Source: Flaccisagitta enflata (Eukaryota > Chaetognatha > Sagittoidea > Aphragmophora). Taken from it: DNA of 64,000 nt. The position numbers and the translations under genes are program-made. Each line of letters starts with the position of its first letter. Position 1 is the first letter of the stretch. Location of the stretch: the NCBI GenBank assembly GCA_965153355.1, contig OZ231126.1, positions 16,120,001-16,184,000 of the forward strand. The letters are read 5' to 3'. This document shows, piece after piece, positions 1 through 22,532 of the stretch. The notes below the pieces were generated by a model. It saw nothing but the letters and a program-made list of their open reading frames with translations, was not told the DNA's origin and made no database searches.

Positions 1-485
1 TTCTCCGGTTTCCGTTTTCCGTCCGTCCGTCCGTCCCCCCCTCCCCCAAGCCTCAAATAAAGCCTCTCAGACCCCAAATCAGGCCTTTTCGACTCCAAAT
101 CAGACCTTTCTGACCCCAAATCAGACTTCTCAGACCTCAAATCAGGCCTCCCAGACCCCAAATCAGGCCTCTCAGACCCCAAATCAGACCTCCCAGACCC
201 CAGATCAGGCTTCTCAGACCCCAAATTTGGCCGTTCAGATCCAAATCAGGCCTCAGACCCCATGTCAGGCATTTCAGACCCCAAATTAGACCCCTCAGAC
301 CAAAATAAGGCTTTTCAGACCCCAAATCAAGCCTCTCAGACCCCAAACCACGCCTCTCACACCCTAAATCAGACCTCTCAGTATGTGGAATCATAGGTCA
401 TCGGCCCCTCCGGGGCCGCTGCCCCTCTCATAATCTCCTCTCCACATACACTAACTTAGGGGCATCGGGTACCGCTGACCATTTA
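1..485. repeat. Minisatellite-bearing interspersed element (partial at window edge)
   Basis: About 15 imperfect copies of a 20-22 bp unit (core GACCCCAAATCAGGCCTC) run from about 55 to 380. They are followed by a conserved tail containing GGGGCCGCTGCCC (about 410-426) and GGGCATCGGGTACCGCTGACC (about 462-482). The same tail follows or precedes different minisatellites at 20,335-20,785, 27,004-27,400, 41,841-42,285 and 46,030-46,130, so this is a mobile family and not a local repeat. The weak minus-strand open frame across it (137-394) only reflects the repeat period and is not a gene. Confidence 0.6.
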
Positions 486-498
486 ACGCTTTTGCGAC

Positions 499-899
499 TA
501 TTTCTTCTTCTTCTTCTTCTTCTTCTTCTTCTTCTTCTTCTTCTTCTTCTTCTTCTTCTTCTTCTTCTTCTTCTTCTTCATCATCTTCTTTTTCTTCTTT
601 TTCTTCTTGTCTTTTTCTTTTTCTTCCTCTATTTCTTTTTCTTCTTCTTCTTCTTCTTCTTCTTCTTCTTCTTCTTCTTCTTCTTCTTCTTCTTCTTCTC
701 CTTCTTCTTCTTCTTCTTCTTCTTGTTTTTCTTTTTTTCTTGTTTTTCTTTTTCTTCTTCTTTTTGTCTTTTTCTTCGTCTTCTTCTCCTTCTTCTTCTT
801 CTTCTTCTTCTTCTTCTTCTTCTTCTTCTTCTTCTTCTTCTTCTTCTTCTTCTGCTTCTGCTTCTTCTTCTTCTTCTTCCCCTTCTTCTTCTTCTCTAA
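499..899. repeat. (TTC)n trinucleotide microsatellite, interrupted
   Basis: Long TTC/CTT tract with interruptions (TTTTC, TGC, CAT). It gives poly-Leu, poly-Phe and poly-Ser open frames that carry no gene signal. Confidence 0.95.
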
Positions 900-1187
900 T
901 TTTGTTCCGTGCTGGTTGTGTTGTTTGTCATTAGTCTTCTTTATCTCTCCGTTTCTGCTGCTTTGCTCCCAATCGTGCCAATTGGTCTCCTCGACTTTTT
1001 TCTCTTGTTTATCTTTTCTGTTTTCAACGCTCCAATATTAGTGTATCCCTCAAAGCCTTGTTTTCCTTCACTGTTTTGGTTTTGAGTGACCGTGTTAGCT
1101 ACAAAGAGGTCTTCAGTTGGATATTTCAACTGTTTACTATGTTTATATTGATTAACAGAAATTTTAAGCTCGTGACTTCTATTTTTA
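900..1187. other. Unannotated interval
   Basis: AT-rich single-copy sequence. No convincing open frame, splice-bounded exon or RNA gene was seen. Confidence 0.5.
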
Positions 1188-1188
1188 G

Positions 1189-1372
1189 TCGCGTGCACGC
1201 GACTCTACACCCCGCTTTGTCCGTCGGTCGGTCGGTTGGTCCGTCACATTTTATTTTTTTTATGACTATTTTTGGACCTCACTGCTCCTGCCCAAATGGT
1301 CTAGAGACCTCAAATATGGCCCCTGCCCACCCGCACGCGACTTCGGTAGCCGTGTATCCGGCCTTGTTTAAG
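1189..1372 (+). mobile_element. Interspersed element with (GGTC)n core, full-length copy
   Basis: It opens with a self-complementary 16-mer, GTCGCGTGCACGCGAC, followed by TCTACACCCCGCTTTGTCC and a (GGTC)n stretch. It then has an AT-rich middle and closes with CCCACCCGCACGCGACTTC and GTAGCCGTGTATCCGGCCTT. The same start and end recur in many places in the window in both orientations (best complete copy 50,427-50,637). No coding capacity. A central tetranucleotide array inside a short dispersed element resembles bivalve pearl/HINE-type elements; that comparison is inference. Confidence 0.6.
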
Positions 1373-2142
1373 TTTCATTCAGCTAAATCAGGCTAACCTA
1401 CATCAAATTGCGTTAACTTTATGTCAGTATGTGTACCGCTGATGTTGTTCGTGCAATTTCAAAAACAGTAAACAATATTTTCCACACATTTGTGATAATT
1501 CATTGATTAAACCAGAATTCAATTAAAGAGTTTGATAATAAATACAGTTAAAAATACATTGTAGTAAATCAAAGATCAAAAGACGAAATAACGATCAATG
1601 CTTGTGTTTTATGGCAAGCGAATGATATCTTTACAAACATGAGATACAGGGCTGTCTTGAGTCTCAAGTTTAGAACAAAAAAGAAAAATTAGGAACATGA
1701 TGAACTATCTTCAATTCTCAATCGTCATGCAAGTAGGGAAAAATGAAACTCACCAGCAGATAAGTTAGCTAGCCATTTCAATTAAGTATTTCATGTCATT
1801 CAGTAACGCTATGCGACTTGATGAATCAGCACTGCTGATTGTACTGGGTATGACGGTTTGATGGTAGAGAATAAGTTTACAAGCATGCATTCTGTTTTTT
1901 TAGGTATTTTACCGAGCGACCTCTCAAGTAAGTGAACTGACGCTCGCCATTAAAGCAAAAAAGTGAAAAATCATCATGGTGAAATTTCCATTGAATCATT
2001 TGTACAACCATTTTAGCAACATCTCAGACATAGACGTGGGGCAGGAAAGTTTGGTTCCCAATTTAGAAAGTGGAGAAAAAAAGTTACCAAATGCAGATTT
2101 GAATCAATCAATGTGCAAAGGTTATCAATTATTTTTTTCAAC
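1373..2142. other. 3' flank of the CCDC102A-like gene
   Basis: AT-rich and without a convincing open frame. It should contain the 3' UTR of the minus-strand gene that stops at 2,143, but I could not identify a polyadenylation signal with confidence. Confidence 0.4.
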
Positions 2143-14093
<11,951 letters not shown>

Positions 14094-14715
14094 CTTGACA
14101 TTACACTAGTGGATTGGGGTTCCGTAAAATGTCTATTTCCTCCTTATCCTTTGTGTGCTTTCTTCCTTTTTTTGGGCAACACGTCGTTAAGCGACGTTAC
14201 TTTTCACTTATCCTGATAAAGAAAGACAGAATGATGAGGCAATTAGGGATGAAAAGGTACATCGGGAACAATGCTATGCTATACTATGTAGATGGAAATT
14301 TCTGATTACCCATCGCCAATTTTCAATTCTAAGGAAAGAATTGAGCCTCAATTCTGATAGAGAGCGGAGATCCGGTTTGGTAAAAAAAATAAATATTCAT
14401 CGCTCGCGTCAGTCACAATTTGTAATTGACACGCCTTCAGCTTGCAAATTTTTCATTTTTTAAAATCTAATCTGTGAAGGACTTCACGATATTGAAAAAA
14501 AAACAACATTGGACTCTGTTTCGTGGCAACCGTCGAAAGATCGACTTCAAAATTCGATAGAAAAAGATTTTTCAAGGATTTCTTTTTTCTTTTTTTTTCT
14601 TTTTTTTTTGCATGAAAGCCAAATCGATTTGTTGCCATTACACCTTCTTATCGTGAAACACGAGAGGGATATAAAGCGAGACTTCGGTCTCGCGCAATTC
14701 ACTGTCTGTTTTCTT
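14094..14715. other. 5' flank of the CCDC102A-like gene
   Basis: AT-rich, with no convincing exon. It should hold the promoter or a 5' UTR intron of the minus-strand gene, but I cannot point to a specific element. Confidence 0.35.
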
Positions 14716-14779
14716 TTGTCTGTCTGTCTGTCTGTCTGTCTGTTGTCTGTCTGTTGTCTATCTGTAGTCTATCTGTCTG

Positions 14780-14827
<48 letters not shown>

Positions 14828-15005
14828 TCATCCGTCTGCATTTTGGTTTGTCTGCCTCTTTGTCAGTCAGGCAGTCAATCTGTCTTCACACCTCTCTCTG
14901 TTTCAAATTCAAATTCATGCATGTCTGTGTGTCTGTGTCTGCCGTCTGTCTCTCTTTATCTCTTCTTTGCATCTCTGTCTCTCTGTCTTTTTGTCTCTCT
15001 GTCTT

Positions 15006-15064
<59 letters not shown>
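14716..15064. repeat. (GTCT)n and (CT)n microsatellites
   Basis: GTCT repeats at 14,716-14,830, degenerate TCTG sequence, then pure CT from about 15,009 to 15,064. The CT run marks the outer edge of the left arm of the large inverted duplication. Confidence 0.93.
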
Positions 15065-15068
<4 letters not shown>

Positions 15069-15110
15069 TTTCCCTCCTCTTGCCGCCACCCAAGATGACG
15101 AACCCCTGAT

Positions 15111-16422
15111 TGGGCGCGTGGTGGCCGAATGGTTAAGGCTCTTGCCTTCGGTTTCGAAGGTCGCGGGATCGGTCCCCGTCTGCGTTCCCCGCTCAGACGT
15201 AGCATTGCTAGCGTAGCGTGTGTTTATGATTGAAATAAAGCTTGTGGATACACGGCGTATCCGCAAGATGTCATGCTGCTGACACCGAGAGACGTGTGCT
15301 AGGTCGAGACGTGCTTTGCTCGGGTCCTGGACTTGGAACCAGGCACAGGGGTAGAGACGTTCCCCCTGAGGTGGCTTACAGCTGTCCTCACGCTTCCCGA
15401 AAGGAGGTGCCCAGGGGAGGATCGATCCTGGGACCATGTGGTCATGCAGCCGAGGCTTTCCTCGGTGCGCCACCGAGTCATGTCCGGAAGCAGATTGTCT
15501 GGAACTTCCTTTATGGATGGCAGATCCTGCATTAAGCCATTATGCAGTGCTAGTCTGGGTGAGGTCATTGCCCACATGCCCCCCAGACTGTGACTCGCCT
15601 GTTCACACCGTGATAGGAAGGGATCATGGCGTTGGCCATGCGGTGTGTCGGGCCGAGGAGCAGTCTCAAGATGGAATGACCGTAGCACGAAGGTTGGAAT
15701 CATATGCACCATTGTAGGAATTTTTGCACTGTTTTGCCTGTCGCATGGGTGTGACCCGTCCCGTGGGCGCCTAGGTGGACCTGTTGGGTATCCACCATCG
15801 TAGGTGACTTTGCACTGTTTTGCCTGTCGCATGGGTGTGACCCGTCCCGTGGGCTTCCTAGGTGGCATATGCGTTGTAGACAGTTCGACTGTCGGGCTCA
15901 CCAGTGTGGATACACGGCGTATCCGCAAGATGTCATGCTGCTGACACCGAGAGACGTGTGCTAGGTCGAGACGTGCTTTGCTCGGGTCCTGGACTTGGAA
16001 CCAGGCACAGGGGTAGAGACGTTCCCCCTGAGGTGGCTTACAGCTGTCCTCACGCTTCCCGAAAGGAGGTGCCCAGGGGAGGATCGATCCTGGGACCATG
16101 TGGTCATGCAGCCGAGGCTTTCCTCGGTGCGCCACCGAGTCATGTCCGGAAGCAGATTGTCTGGAACTTCCTTTATGGACGGCAGATCCTGCATTAAGCC
16201 ATTATGCAGTCCTAGTCTGGGTGAGGTCATTGCCCACAAGCTCCCCTTATGGTTGCAGCAGACAACGATCTGACACGACATTGACAGGAGTCTTACACAA
16301 AAAGATCCAATGGCATGGCCCAATGTTGTGGATTGCATGGCCTCTCTGGAAATCAGATGCCGCATTCATGCTCATCTCGCCCGGGTAGACTCCCCCGGTT
16401 AACAACAACAACAACAACAACA
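15111..16422 (+). mobile_element. 1.3-kb tRNA-headed retroposon with 13-bp TSD
   Basis: Inserted as a unit: the 13-mer ACGAACCCCTGAT occurs at 15,098-15,110 and again at 16,423-16,435, and exactly once at the empty site in the right arm (about 45,640). The head is tRNA-Ser/Leu-like, with an A-box-like TGGCCGAATGG at about 15,121 and a B-box-like GATCGGTCC at about 15,167. The 3' end is (AAC)n (16,400-16,422), typical of retroposition. The body contains a 334-bp direct duplication (15,243-15,576 and 15,905-16,238) and a shorter repeat of about 70 bp at an 86-bp offset near 15,717-15,870. Open frames inside follow the repeats and have no recognisable product. Confidence 0.8.
15112..15185 (+). 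other. tRNA-derived head with internal Pol III promoter
   Basis: Resembles the D-arm of tRNA-Ser/Leu (GTGGCCGAATGGTTAAGGC) followed by a T-arm-like GGGATCGGTCCC. The acceptor stem and variable arm do not close as a normal tRNA, so this is a SINE promoter and not a functional tRNA gene. Confidence 0.65.
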
Positions 16423-16667
16423 ACGAACCCCTGATAAATACGGAATTACCGTCGGAGGGGGGGGGGTTGTTGTTATTTGATGGAGGATTGAAATCGAAGT
16501 TTAAATCATACTTTCTATCCTTTTTTCATTTTACCATTTTTTTTTCATTTGTAAGGCAAAAAAGGGGTTTCTGATACTGAGGGTTAATCCGATAATTTGA
16601 GATTTTGCAAGTTGGTGTTTGGTAAAAATGAAGAACGTTCATTGTAAAATGAGATGATTAGATGATA

Positions 16668-17150
16668 GTTCAAAGATCAAAGTTCAGATCAAAGTTCAGA
16701 TCAAAGTTCAGATCAAAGTTCAGATCAAAGTTCAGATCAATGTTCAGATCAATGTTCAGACCAAAGTTCAGATCAAAGTTCAAAGATCAAAGTTCAGATC
16801 AAAGTTCAGATCAAAGTTCAGACGAAAGTTCAGATCAAAGTTCAAAGATCAAAGTTTAGATGAAAGTTCAGATGAAAGTTCAGATGAAAGTTCAGATGAA
16901 AGTTCAAAGATCAAAGTTCAGATCAAAGTTCAGATCAAAGTTCAGATCAATGTTCAGATCAAAGTTCAGATCAAAGTTCAGATCAAAGTTCAGATCAAAG
17001 TTCAGATCAAAGTTCAGACCAAAGTTCAGATCAAAGTTCAAAGATCAAAGTTCAAAGATCAAAGTTCAGATCAAAGTTCAGATCAAAGTTCACTTAGTTC
17101 AGATGAAAGTTCAAAGATCAAAGTTCGGATCCAAGTTCAGATCAAAGTTG
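16668..17150. repeat. 12-bp minisatellite (AGATCAAAGTTC)n, left arm
   Basis: About 40 units with variants such as AGATGAAAGTTC and short AAAG insertions. The plus-strand frame reads KFRS repeatedly because 12 is divisible by 3; not a gene. The mirror copy is at 45,038-45,410. Confidence 0.95.
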
Positions 17151-17510
17151 CGCGGCTGGGTCTGAGAGGCCTGATTCGATGCTGGGGGGAGCGAGGAACG
17201 GAAACTGGAGAAGATTGTCATATATGGAAGTTTAGCGGCTCTTCGCTGCCCCCCCCCCTAAAGAATTAAAAACAAAGAGAACAAAACAAAAATCATCTCG
17301 CTGTTCAAAATTCATTCCAATTCTCAAAATAGTCGCTTGATTGTCTCGATTAAATAGTCGCTTAATTGTTCGATCAAATAGTCGCTTAATTGTCTCGATA
17401 AACACTTGACCTGTTGACTTAGTTCCATTGTTCCATGGATTGAATTGTTGCAAAGAAAGCGAGTTATTTGTCCAGGTGTGCTACTTTGTTGCTGCTAACT
17501 TTCCATCCAT

Positions 17511-17745
17511 AGAAACAAGGCCAAGTAGGTCAAAAGGTGCGACATGTGGATCATCTAATGAATGCGCGACCGACCAACCGACCAACTGACCAACCAACCG
17601 ACCGACCGACCGACCAACCGACTGACCGACCGACCGACCGACCGACCGACCGACCAACCAACCGGCCGACCGACCGACCGACCAACCGACGGAAACAGCC
17701 AGTTAAAGAGGTGCTTTCTCGCACCTAGACATAGAAGCTCTTGAA
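17511..17745. mobile_element. (GACC)n-core element, left arm
   Basis: Starts AACAAGGCCAAGTAGG and GGTGCGAC, has a (GACC)n core (about 17,572-17,690), and ends GCTTTCTCGCACC. A related copy with intact GTCGCACC is at 53,126-53,256. The mirror copy is at 44,430-44,680. Confidence 0.65.
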
Positions 17746-17749
17746 TTAC

Positions 17750-19527
17750 GTAGGTGACTTCTGTGTTAATGTCATTTTAATTATATTTTAAAATTATTTT
17801 GTTTCTATTCTTAGTTTGATAACTAAATTGCAAAATAACTAAATTAACTAGACTAACTGGACTAACTAGACTAACTAGACTAACTAGACTAACTGAATTG
17901 CAAATCATGTCACGTATATTGGCAATCAACAAATTCAATTGGCAACATAGATTACAAAAAAATTGCACGACATGAGTCGGCTACATACGACAGAAGGTTG
18001 TCCTATGCTGACAGCGTCAATGGCAACAAGGTCATTAGACCAACAACATGTGCGTCGGCACTTATAGAAGAAAATCTGACAGACAGACAGACAGACAGAC
18101 AAACTATTTCATCTTCAAAACGACATTTGAACTACGTGGCTGTTTATTCCTGAAAGTTTCTTTTCTAATGTTCAGAATAATAAAAAAACGCAATGAAAAT
18201 CTTTACACCAACTTTGTGACGGACGGACGAATTGACGGACAGACCGAAAAGTGGCTTATAGAGTCGCGTACCACGCGACTAAAAATTGAAGTTGACCATT
18301 ACATAACCAATTGTATGTGTAATGAAAAATGTATGCTTGAACAGTCTACTAATGAAAGAGTCCATGAAATGAGATGGATTAAAAGAATTGCCGGCACAAA
18401 ATCGAAAATGTATCGATCAAATAGACTAATTAAACGGCCGAAAGTGTACAGTATTGAATCGCTTTACTGCAACAGAGATGGTTGCTAGTGAATTGAATCA
18501 ATCTTGTCTATCCCTGTTTTTTGATAACTGAAACTTCCTTTGGTGCTTCGTATCTTATCTTAGAAATTTAGGATTCATATTCTTTTTTTGTTTGACTTGG
18601 AAATTAAAAAGTCGCAATTTTCAAAATCAAGCCTTTTCTCATGAGCTCACTGTTTCAGTTCAAAAACATTGCTTGCCGAGCAGCACAGATTTGTTGAATT
18701 TTAAGAGGTACTGTACGATGGAGCTCGTGTCCCTCGCCCGCGCGCTTTCTTCATTACTACATAAATACTTTCAGGTTCTCATTGACAAGTATTAGTTGAA
18801 AAAAAGATGGAGGCATTTCTAGAAAAATATTTCGAAATATTTCAAGCCTCTAGCAAAGATGAAACAGGAATTCAGAGCTCTATCGTAGTTGGGGTAAGTT
18901 GTTGTAAGGGATGTTAAAGGCGTTTTTTTTACCAATTAGGTTAATTTTTAACAGTTTACTTGTTTCCCTAAAATTGTCATCATGTATGAAATTTTCATGA
19001 ATCTTAGGCGCATTGTAAAAACTGTAACACTCGGGTGTGTCAATATGCTAAAGGTCTTAAGAGCAAATCATAATTTTCAGGGAGTATGTGGACACCAATT
19101 ATCGGGAAAAAAGGCGAAGTCAGTCTTCGACTTTTTTACATATTCCAGAGAAACATGGTTTTCATTTTCTTATTTGGAAGTTTTGAATCTCCATTGACTG
19201 ATTGGGGCGTCCTATGAAATTGATAGAGTAACTAAATTTGATAATTCTATTTCATTTGGCGCCAAGCAGAATGCTCTACCACAAATATTTTTCAAGTTAT
19301 GATTTTTCAAAGATTTAATTTTGAAAAATTCAAATCAATCTTTTTTTTTCTTATTTCTTTTATGATTTTAAGTAGGATCAATAAAAGAGTGTATCTACAG
19401 GGTCATTGATCTCAAATGACAAAAAGTATCAAGCTTTTACTTCAATATGTATTATCATGCAGCTCTGGAAATTATTTTCCTTTAAGTACTATGTTTTACG
19501 TTATTTGTAATAAAATTTTATTGGTCT
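17750..19527. other. Anonymous sequence conserved in both arms
   Basis: AT-rich, with no exon I can support. It contains a small (TAACTAGAC)n stretch at 17,835-17,892 and a short (GACG/GACA)n element ending in GTCGCGTACCACGCGAC at about 18,218-18,285. The 146-codon frame at 18,048-18,488 is retained in both arms but runs through that repeat element and resembles nothing I know. Confidence 0.5.
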
Positions 19528-19535
19528 GGGTTGAA

Positions 19536-19996
19536 CCAGAGGAGGAAGGAGGCTGATAATGTGTAAAGAGCTCTTTTAGGGTATGACTTTTTTCTTTGGA
19601 ACGAATTCTACCACTTAGTTTTGATTTTTGATCTTTTTATGGTCAGAAAAAGTCACTATCAAGAAATTCTTCGATCAATTTGTAATCTTTGATTACTAAC
19701 GCAACCTGATTTTTGTGTGTCATAGTGCAGTTGAGAATGAAGTGAAACATAGATGAGTTATCCTCTGCTATGTTTTGTTAAAAACAAAAAAATGTTTCCT
19801 CAACCTCTTCTGTTACGATTTCTATAGCAATCTGTTTTAAATAATTTTTTTATATTACTAAAATTAATTTTAGCTATCTTCCTAGGCCGTAAGAATTGAT
19901 TTGACAGCAGATTCTTCTTAGTTTGACATGAATTTGTGTGAAACAAGAAAAAAAATAATTCTTACGGCATGTTAGGTACCCTGCCGGCCCCCCCTG
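19536..19996. mobile_element. 461-bp hAT-like element, left arm only
   Basis: Flanked by GGGTTGAA at 19,528-19,535 and 19,997-20,004. The right arm has this 8-mer once (42,623-42,630, inverted) with no insert. Ends read CCAGAGGAGGAAGG and, inverted, CAGGGGGGGCCGG, an imperfect terminal repeat. An 8-bp duplication and CAG...CTG ends fit hAT. No transposase frame. An internal inverted pair GCCGTAAGAATT lies at 19,886-19,897 and 19,957-19,968. Confidence 0.65.
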
Positions 19997-20334
19997 GGGT
20001 TGAATAGTTTAGCCACAACATCAATTTGAAGTAAATTAAACATTAGAAAACAAGGTTTTTTTCTAAAGTAATTATTTGGTAAATAAGTTTTATATTTATA
20101 TAGTTTGAGCTAAAGATGCCAAATTAGTGTTAAGAGAAGGGGCAATATGAATATCTTCTTTTTTTTTCCAATTTCAAGCTTATCTGATACTTGTCAGTTA
20201 ATTGGTTAAAAGACAACTGCAATCTAAACAATAGTTATTGTAAAAATATGGTAAATTGGGCTTACGCTGTGAATATTTTTTCTTCTTCAAATTGATGTTG
20301 TAGCCAAATTTTTCAGGAAACAAGTCATCCAAGG

Positions 20335-20786
20335 ATCGCACATGGTCAGCGGTACCCGATGCCCTGCTTGGAGTGATTAGCTGAAAAAGTGGAGTGAAGC
20401 AGGGCAGCGGCCCCAAATGGCCGATGTCCTGTAGGACACAGGGGTGAATTTCCATACGTCCTGAGAGGGCATATTTGGGGTAATTTTCCATAATATTCAT
20501 TGGGAATTTTGAATTATTCTCAATTTTTTATCAATTTGCCATGTTATTCAATGGGAATTTGAGGCCTGAGAGGCTGGATTTAGGGCCCAAGAGGCTGGAT
20601 TTAAGGCCTGAGAGGCTGGATTTGAGGCCCAAAAGGCTGGATTTGAGGCCTGAGAGGCTGGATTTGAGGCCTGAGAGGCCAGATTTGAGGCCTGAGAGGC
20701 TACGAGGGGGTACGTACGGACGGAAGGACATACATAATTTTTAGCCCCTGTGTCCTACAGGACATTGGCCCTTTTGGGCCGCTGCC
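20335..20786. mobile_element. Minisatellite-bearing TIR element, left arm
   Basis: Terminal inverted repeats of about 43 bp, 20,402-20,444 and 20,742-20,785, share GGCAGCGGCC, GTCCTGTAGGACACAGGGG and the GGCC block. Between them is a minisatellite of about 20 bp (GAGGCTGGATTTGAGGCC; 20,560-20,702). Upstream lies an inverted GGTCAGCGGTACCCGATGCC tail. The mirror copy is at 41,841-42,285. Confidence 0.75.
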
Positions 20787-21170
20787 AAAAAAAAGTTTCA
20801 AATCTGTCAGATTATATATCTTAAGGTAAAAGCACATTACTTTTTGCCATTTGAGATAAATGATCCTGTATGTTTGTTTGAGCATGCAAATACAAAAAAA
20901 CATATTCATCAGCATAGCTACTCATCTGTGAGGGTGTTTTTCAGTATTCCAGCTCAGTTAGCTCAGTCTTTTTTTATTTTGAATGCGATAAATGTATAAA
21001 TGTTTAGATACATGTTTGAGCAAGCAAATACAAGAAAGCATGTCAGAAAGTGTAGTTGGTCATCTGTGTGAGTGATTTTGAGTATTTTAGCTCATCTAGC
21101 TCATTAGGCTCAGGCCTATTTTTCTCTGACTTTCAGTGCAATCAATACGTACTCTTAATTTTATCTAACA
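20787..21170. other. Anonymous AT-rich sequence with 2-3 diverged repeats
   Basis: Two to three loosely related segments containing GAGCAAGCAAATACAAGAAA / GAGCATGCAAATACAAAAAA and GCTCAG...TTAGCTC at about 100-bp spacing. Similar segments occur around 49,200-49,560. No gene seen. Confidence 0.45.
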
Positions 21171-21922
21171 TGGTAAGCATGGAATGGATGTTTGGGGGTT
21201 AGTTTTGCTAAATGGAAAACTAGGAGTGATGCGCGTAGTAACTAGTCAGTGAGGGCTCACAAGGCCCTCTTCCATATTTTTCAGTTTGGGTATAGTGAGG
21301 GATGTTGTTCCACCTATCATACTACTCAGTACCTTGGATAAGAATGTCCGGCGGTCGCATTAAGCTTGACCTCGATTCTATCCTTCAAGGGTATGGTTTC
21401 TTGACAATGTTAACCTCGGGTGATTTGTTGAATTTTGTTAATAAAGGTAACAGTCATTGGCCCTTATCTATTTTGGTAAGCATGGAATGGATGTTTGGGG
21501 GTTAGTTTTGCTAAATGGAAAACTAGGAGTGATGCGCGTATTAACTAGTCAGTGAGGGCTCACAAGGCCCTCTTCCATATTTTTCAGTTTGGGTATAGTG
21601 AGGGATATTGTTCCACCTATCATACTACTCAGTACCTTGGATAAGAATGTCCGGCGGTCGCATTAAGCTTGACCTCGATTCTATCCTTCAAGGGTATGGT
21701 TTCTTGACAATGTTACCCTCGGGTGATTTGTTGAATTTTGTTAATAAAGGTAACAGTCATTGGCCCTTATCTATTTTGGTAAGCATGGAATGGATGTTTG
21801 GGGGTTAGTTTTGCTAAATGGAAAACTAGGAGTGATGCGCGTAGTAACTAGTCAGTGAGGGCTCACAAGGCCCTCTTCCATATTTTTCAGTTTGGGTATA
21901 GTGAGGGATGTTGTTCCACCTA
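21171..21922. repeat. Tandem 303-bp repeat, 2.5 copies, left arm only
   Basis: TGGTAAGCATGGAATGG recurs at 21,171, 21,474 and 21,777, so the period is 303 bp; the third copy is partial. The right arm shows the uninterrupted site AACATATACATAAG, so the block sits between A and T with no obvious target duplication. A diverged single unit is at 4,247-4,594. The short frames (67 and 66 codons) merely repeat with the unit. Confidence 0.85.
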
Positions 21923-22261
21923 TATACATAAGATTTCAGTGATGGAAGACAAAAACTTGGTGGAGAGTGGCCAATGCTTACGACTTTGTTCCTCACGGCG
22001 ATAGCTGCCAGTACTGGTAAAAAAATTACCGTTTTTTTTTTTCAAATTTCATTCATTTTTTGTCACTTTGATATCCTCATTCAGCCCCTAATTTGTACAT
22101 AGTAATCGCGCTCAAAAATGTATTGCCACATAAAGCGTTTGTTTGCTATTCAGCGCAAAGCTCTTGATGGGCAAAAAAGAAAAAAAAAGAAAAAACAAAG
22201 GACCATGATATATGGAAGTACTCATAAGACGAAGCCGGCTTGTAACAGACAAAGATTGAGA

Positions 22262-22532
22262 GACTACTCCCGTCGCGTGCGGGTGGGCAGGGGTAGTGTT
22301 TTTGGGCAGTTGCATTGAGGTTAAAGGCCCCATCAACGGCAAAAAAAGTATTAAGGTGACCAACGGACGGACGGATGGATGGATGGATGGATGGATATAT
22401 GGATGGATGGATGGATGGATGGATGGATGGATGGATGGATGGATGGATGGATGGATGGATGGATGGATGGATGGATGGATGGATGGACGGACAAAGAGGG
22501 TTGTAGCGTCCCGTGCACGCGACTTGAAAAAT
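22262..22532 (-). mobile_element. (GGAT)n-core interspersed element, left arm
   Basis: Inverted copy of the GTCGCGTG family. It starts GTCGCGTGCGGGTGGGCAGG, has a (GGAT)n core at 22,372-22,490, and ends CCGTGCACGCGACTTG. The mirror copy is at 40,885-41,120 with a shorter core, so the microsatellite length differs between arms. Confidence 0.65.

Noticed and set aside
492-1041. Long open frames of poly-Leu, poly-Phe and poly-Ser
   Set aside because: Pure translation of the TTC microsatellite; the same holds for frames over the CT, CTTT, GTT, CA and GAAT arrays throughout the window.
15112-15185. Functional tRNA-Ser/Leu gene
   Set aside because: Only the D-arm and T-arm regions fit; the acceptor stem does not close and the sequence continues as the head of an inserted element with target duplication.
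15299-16135. 278-codon minus-strand frame as a protein gene
   Set aside because: It lies wholly within the retroposon, its two halves are the 334-bp repeat read twice, and it has no recognisable domain.
18048-18488. 146-codon frame kept in both arms
   Set aside because: It crosses a (GACA)n tract and a (GACG)-core element; conservation in both arms only reflects the duplication.
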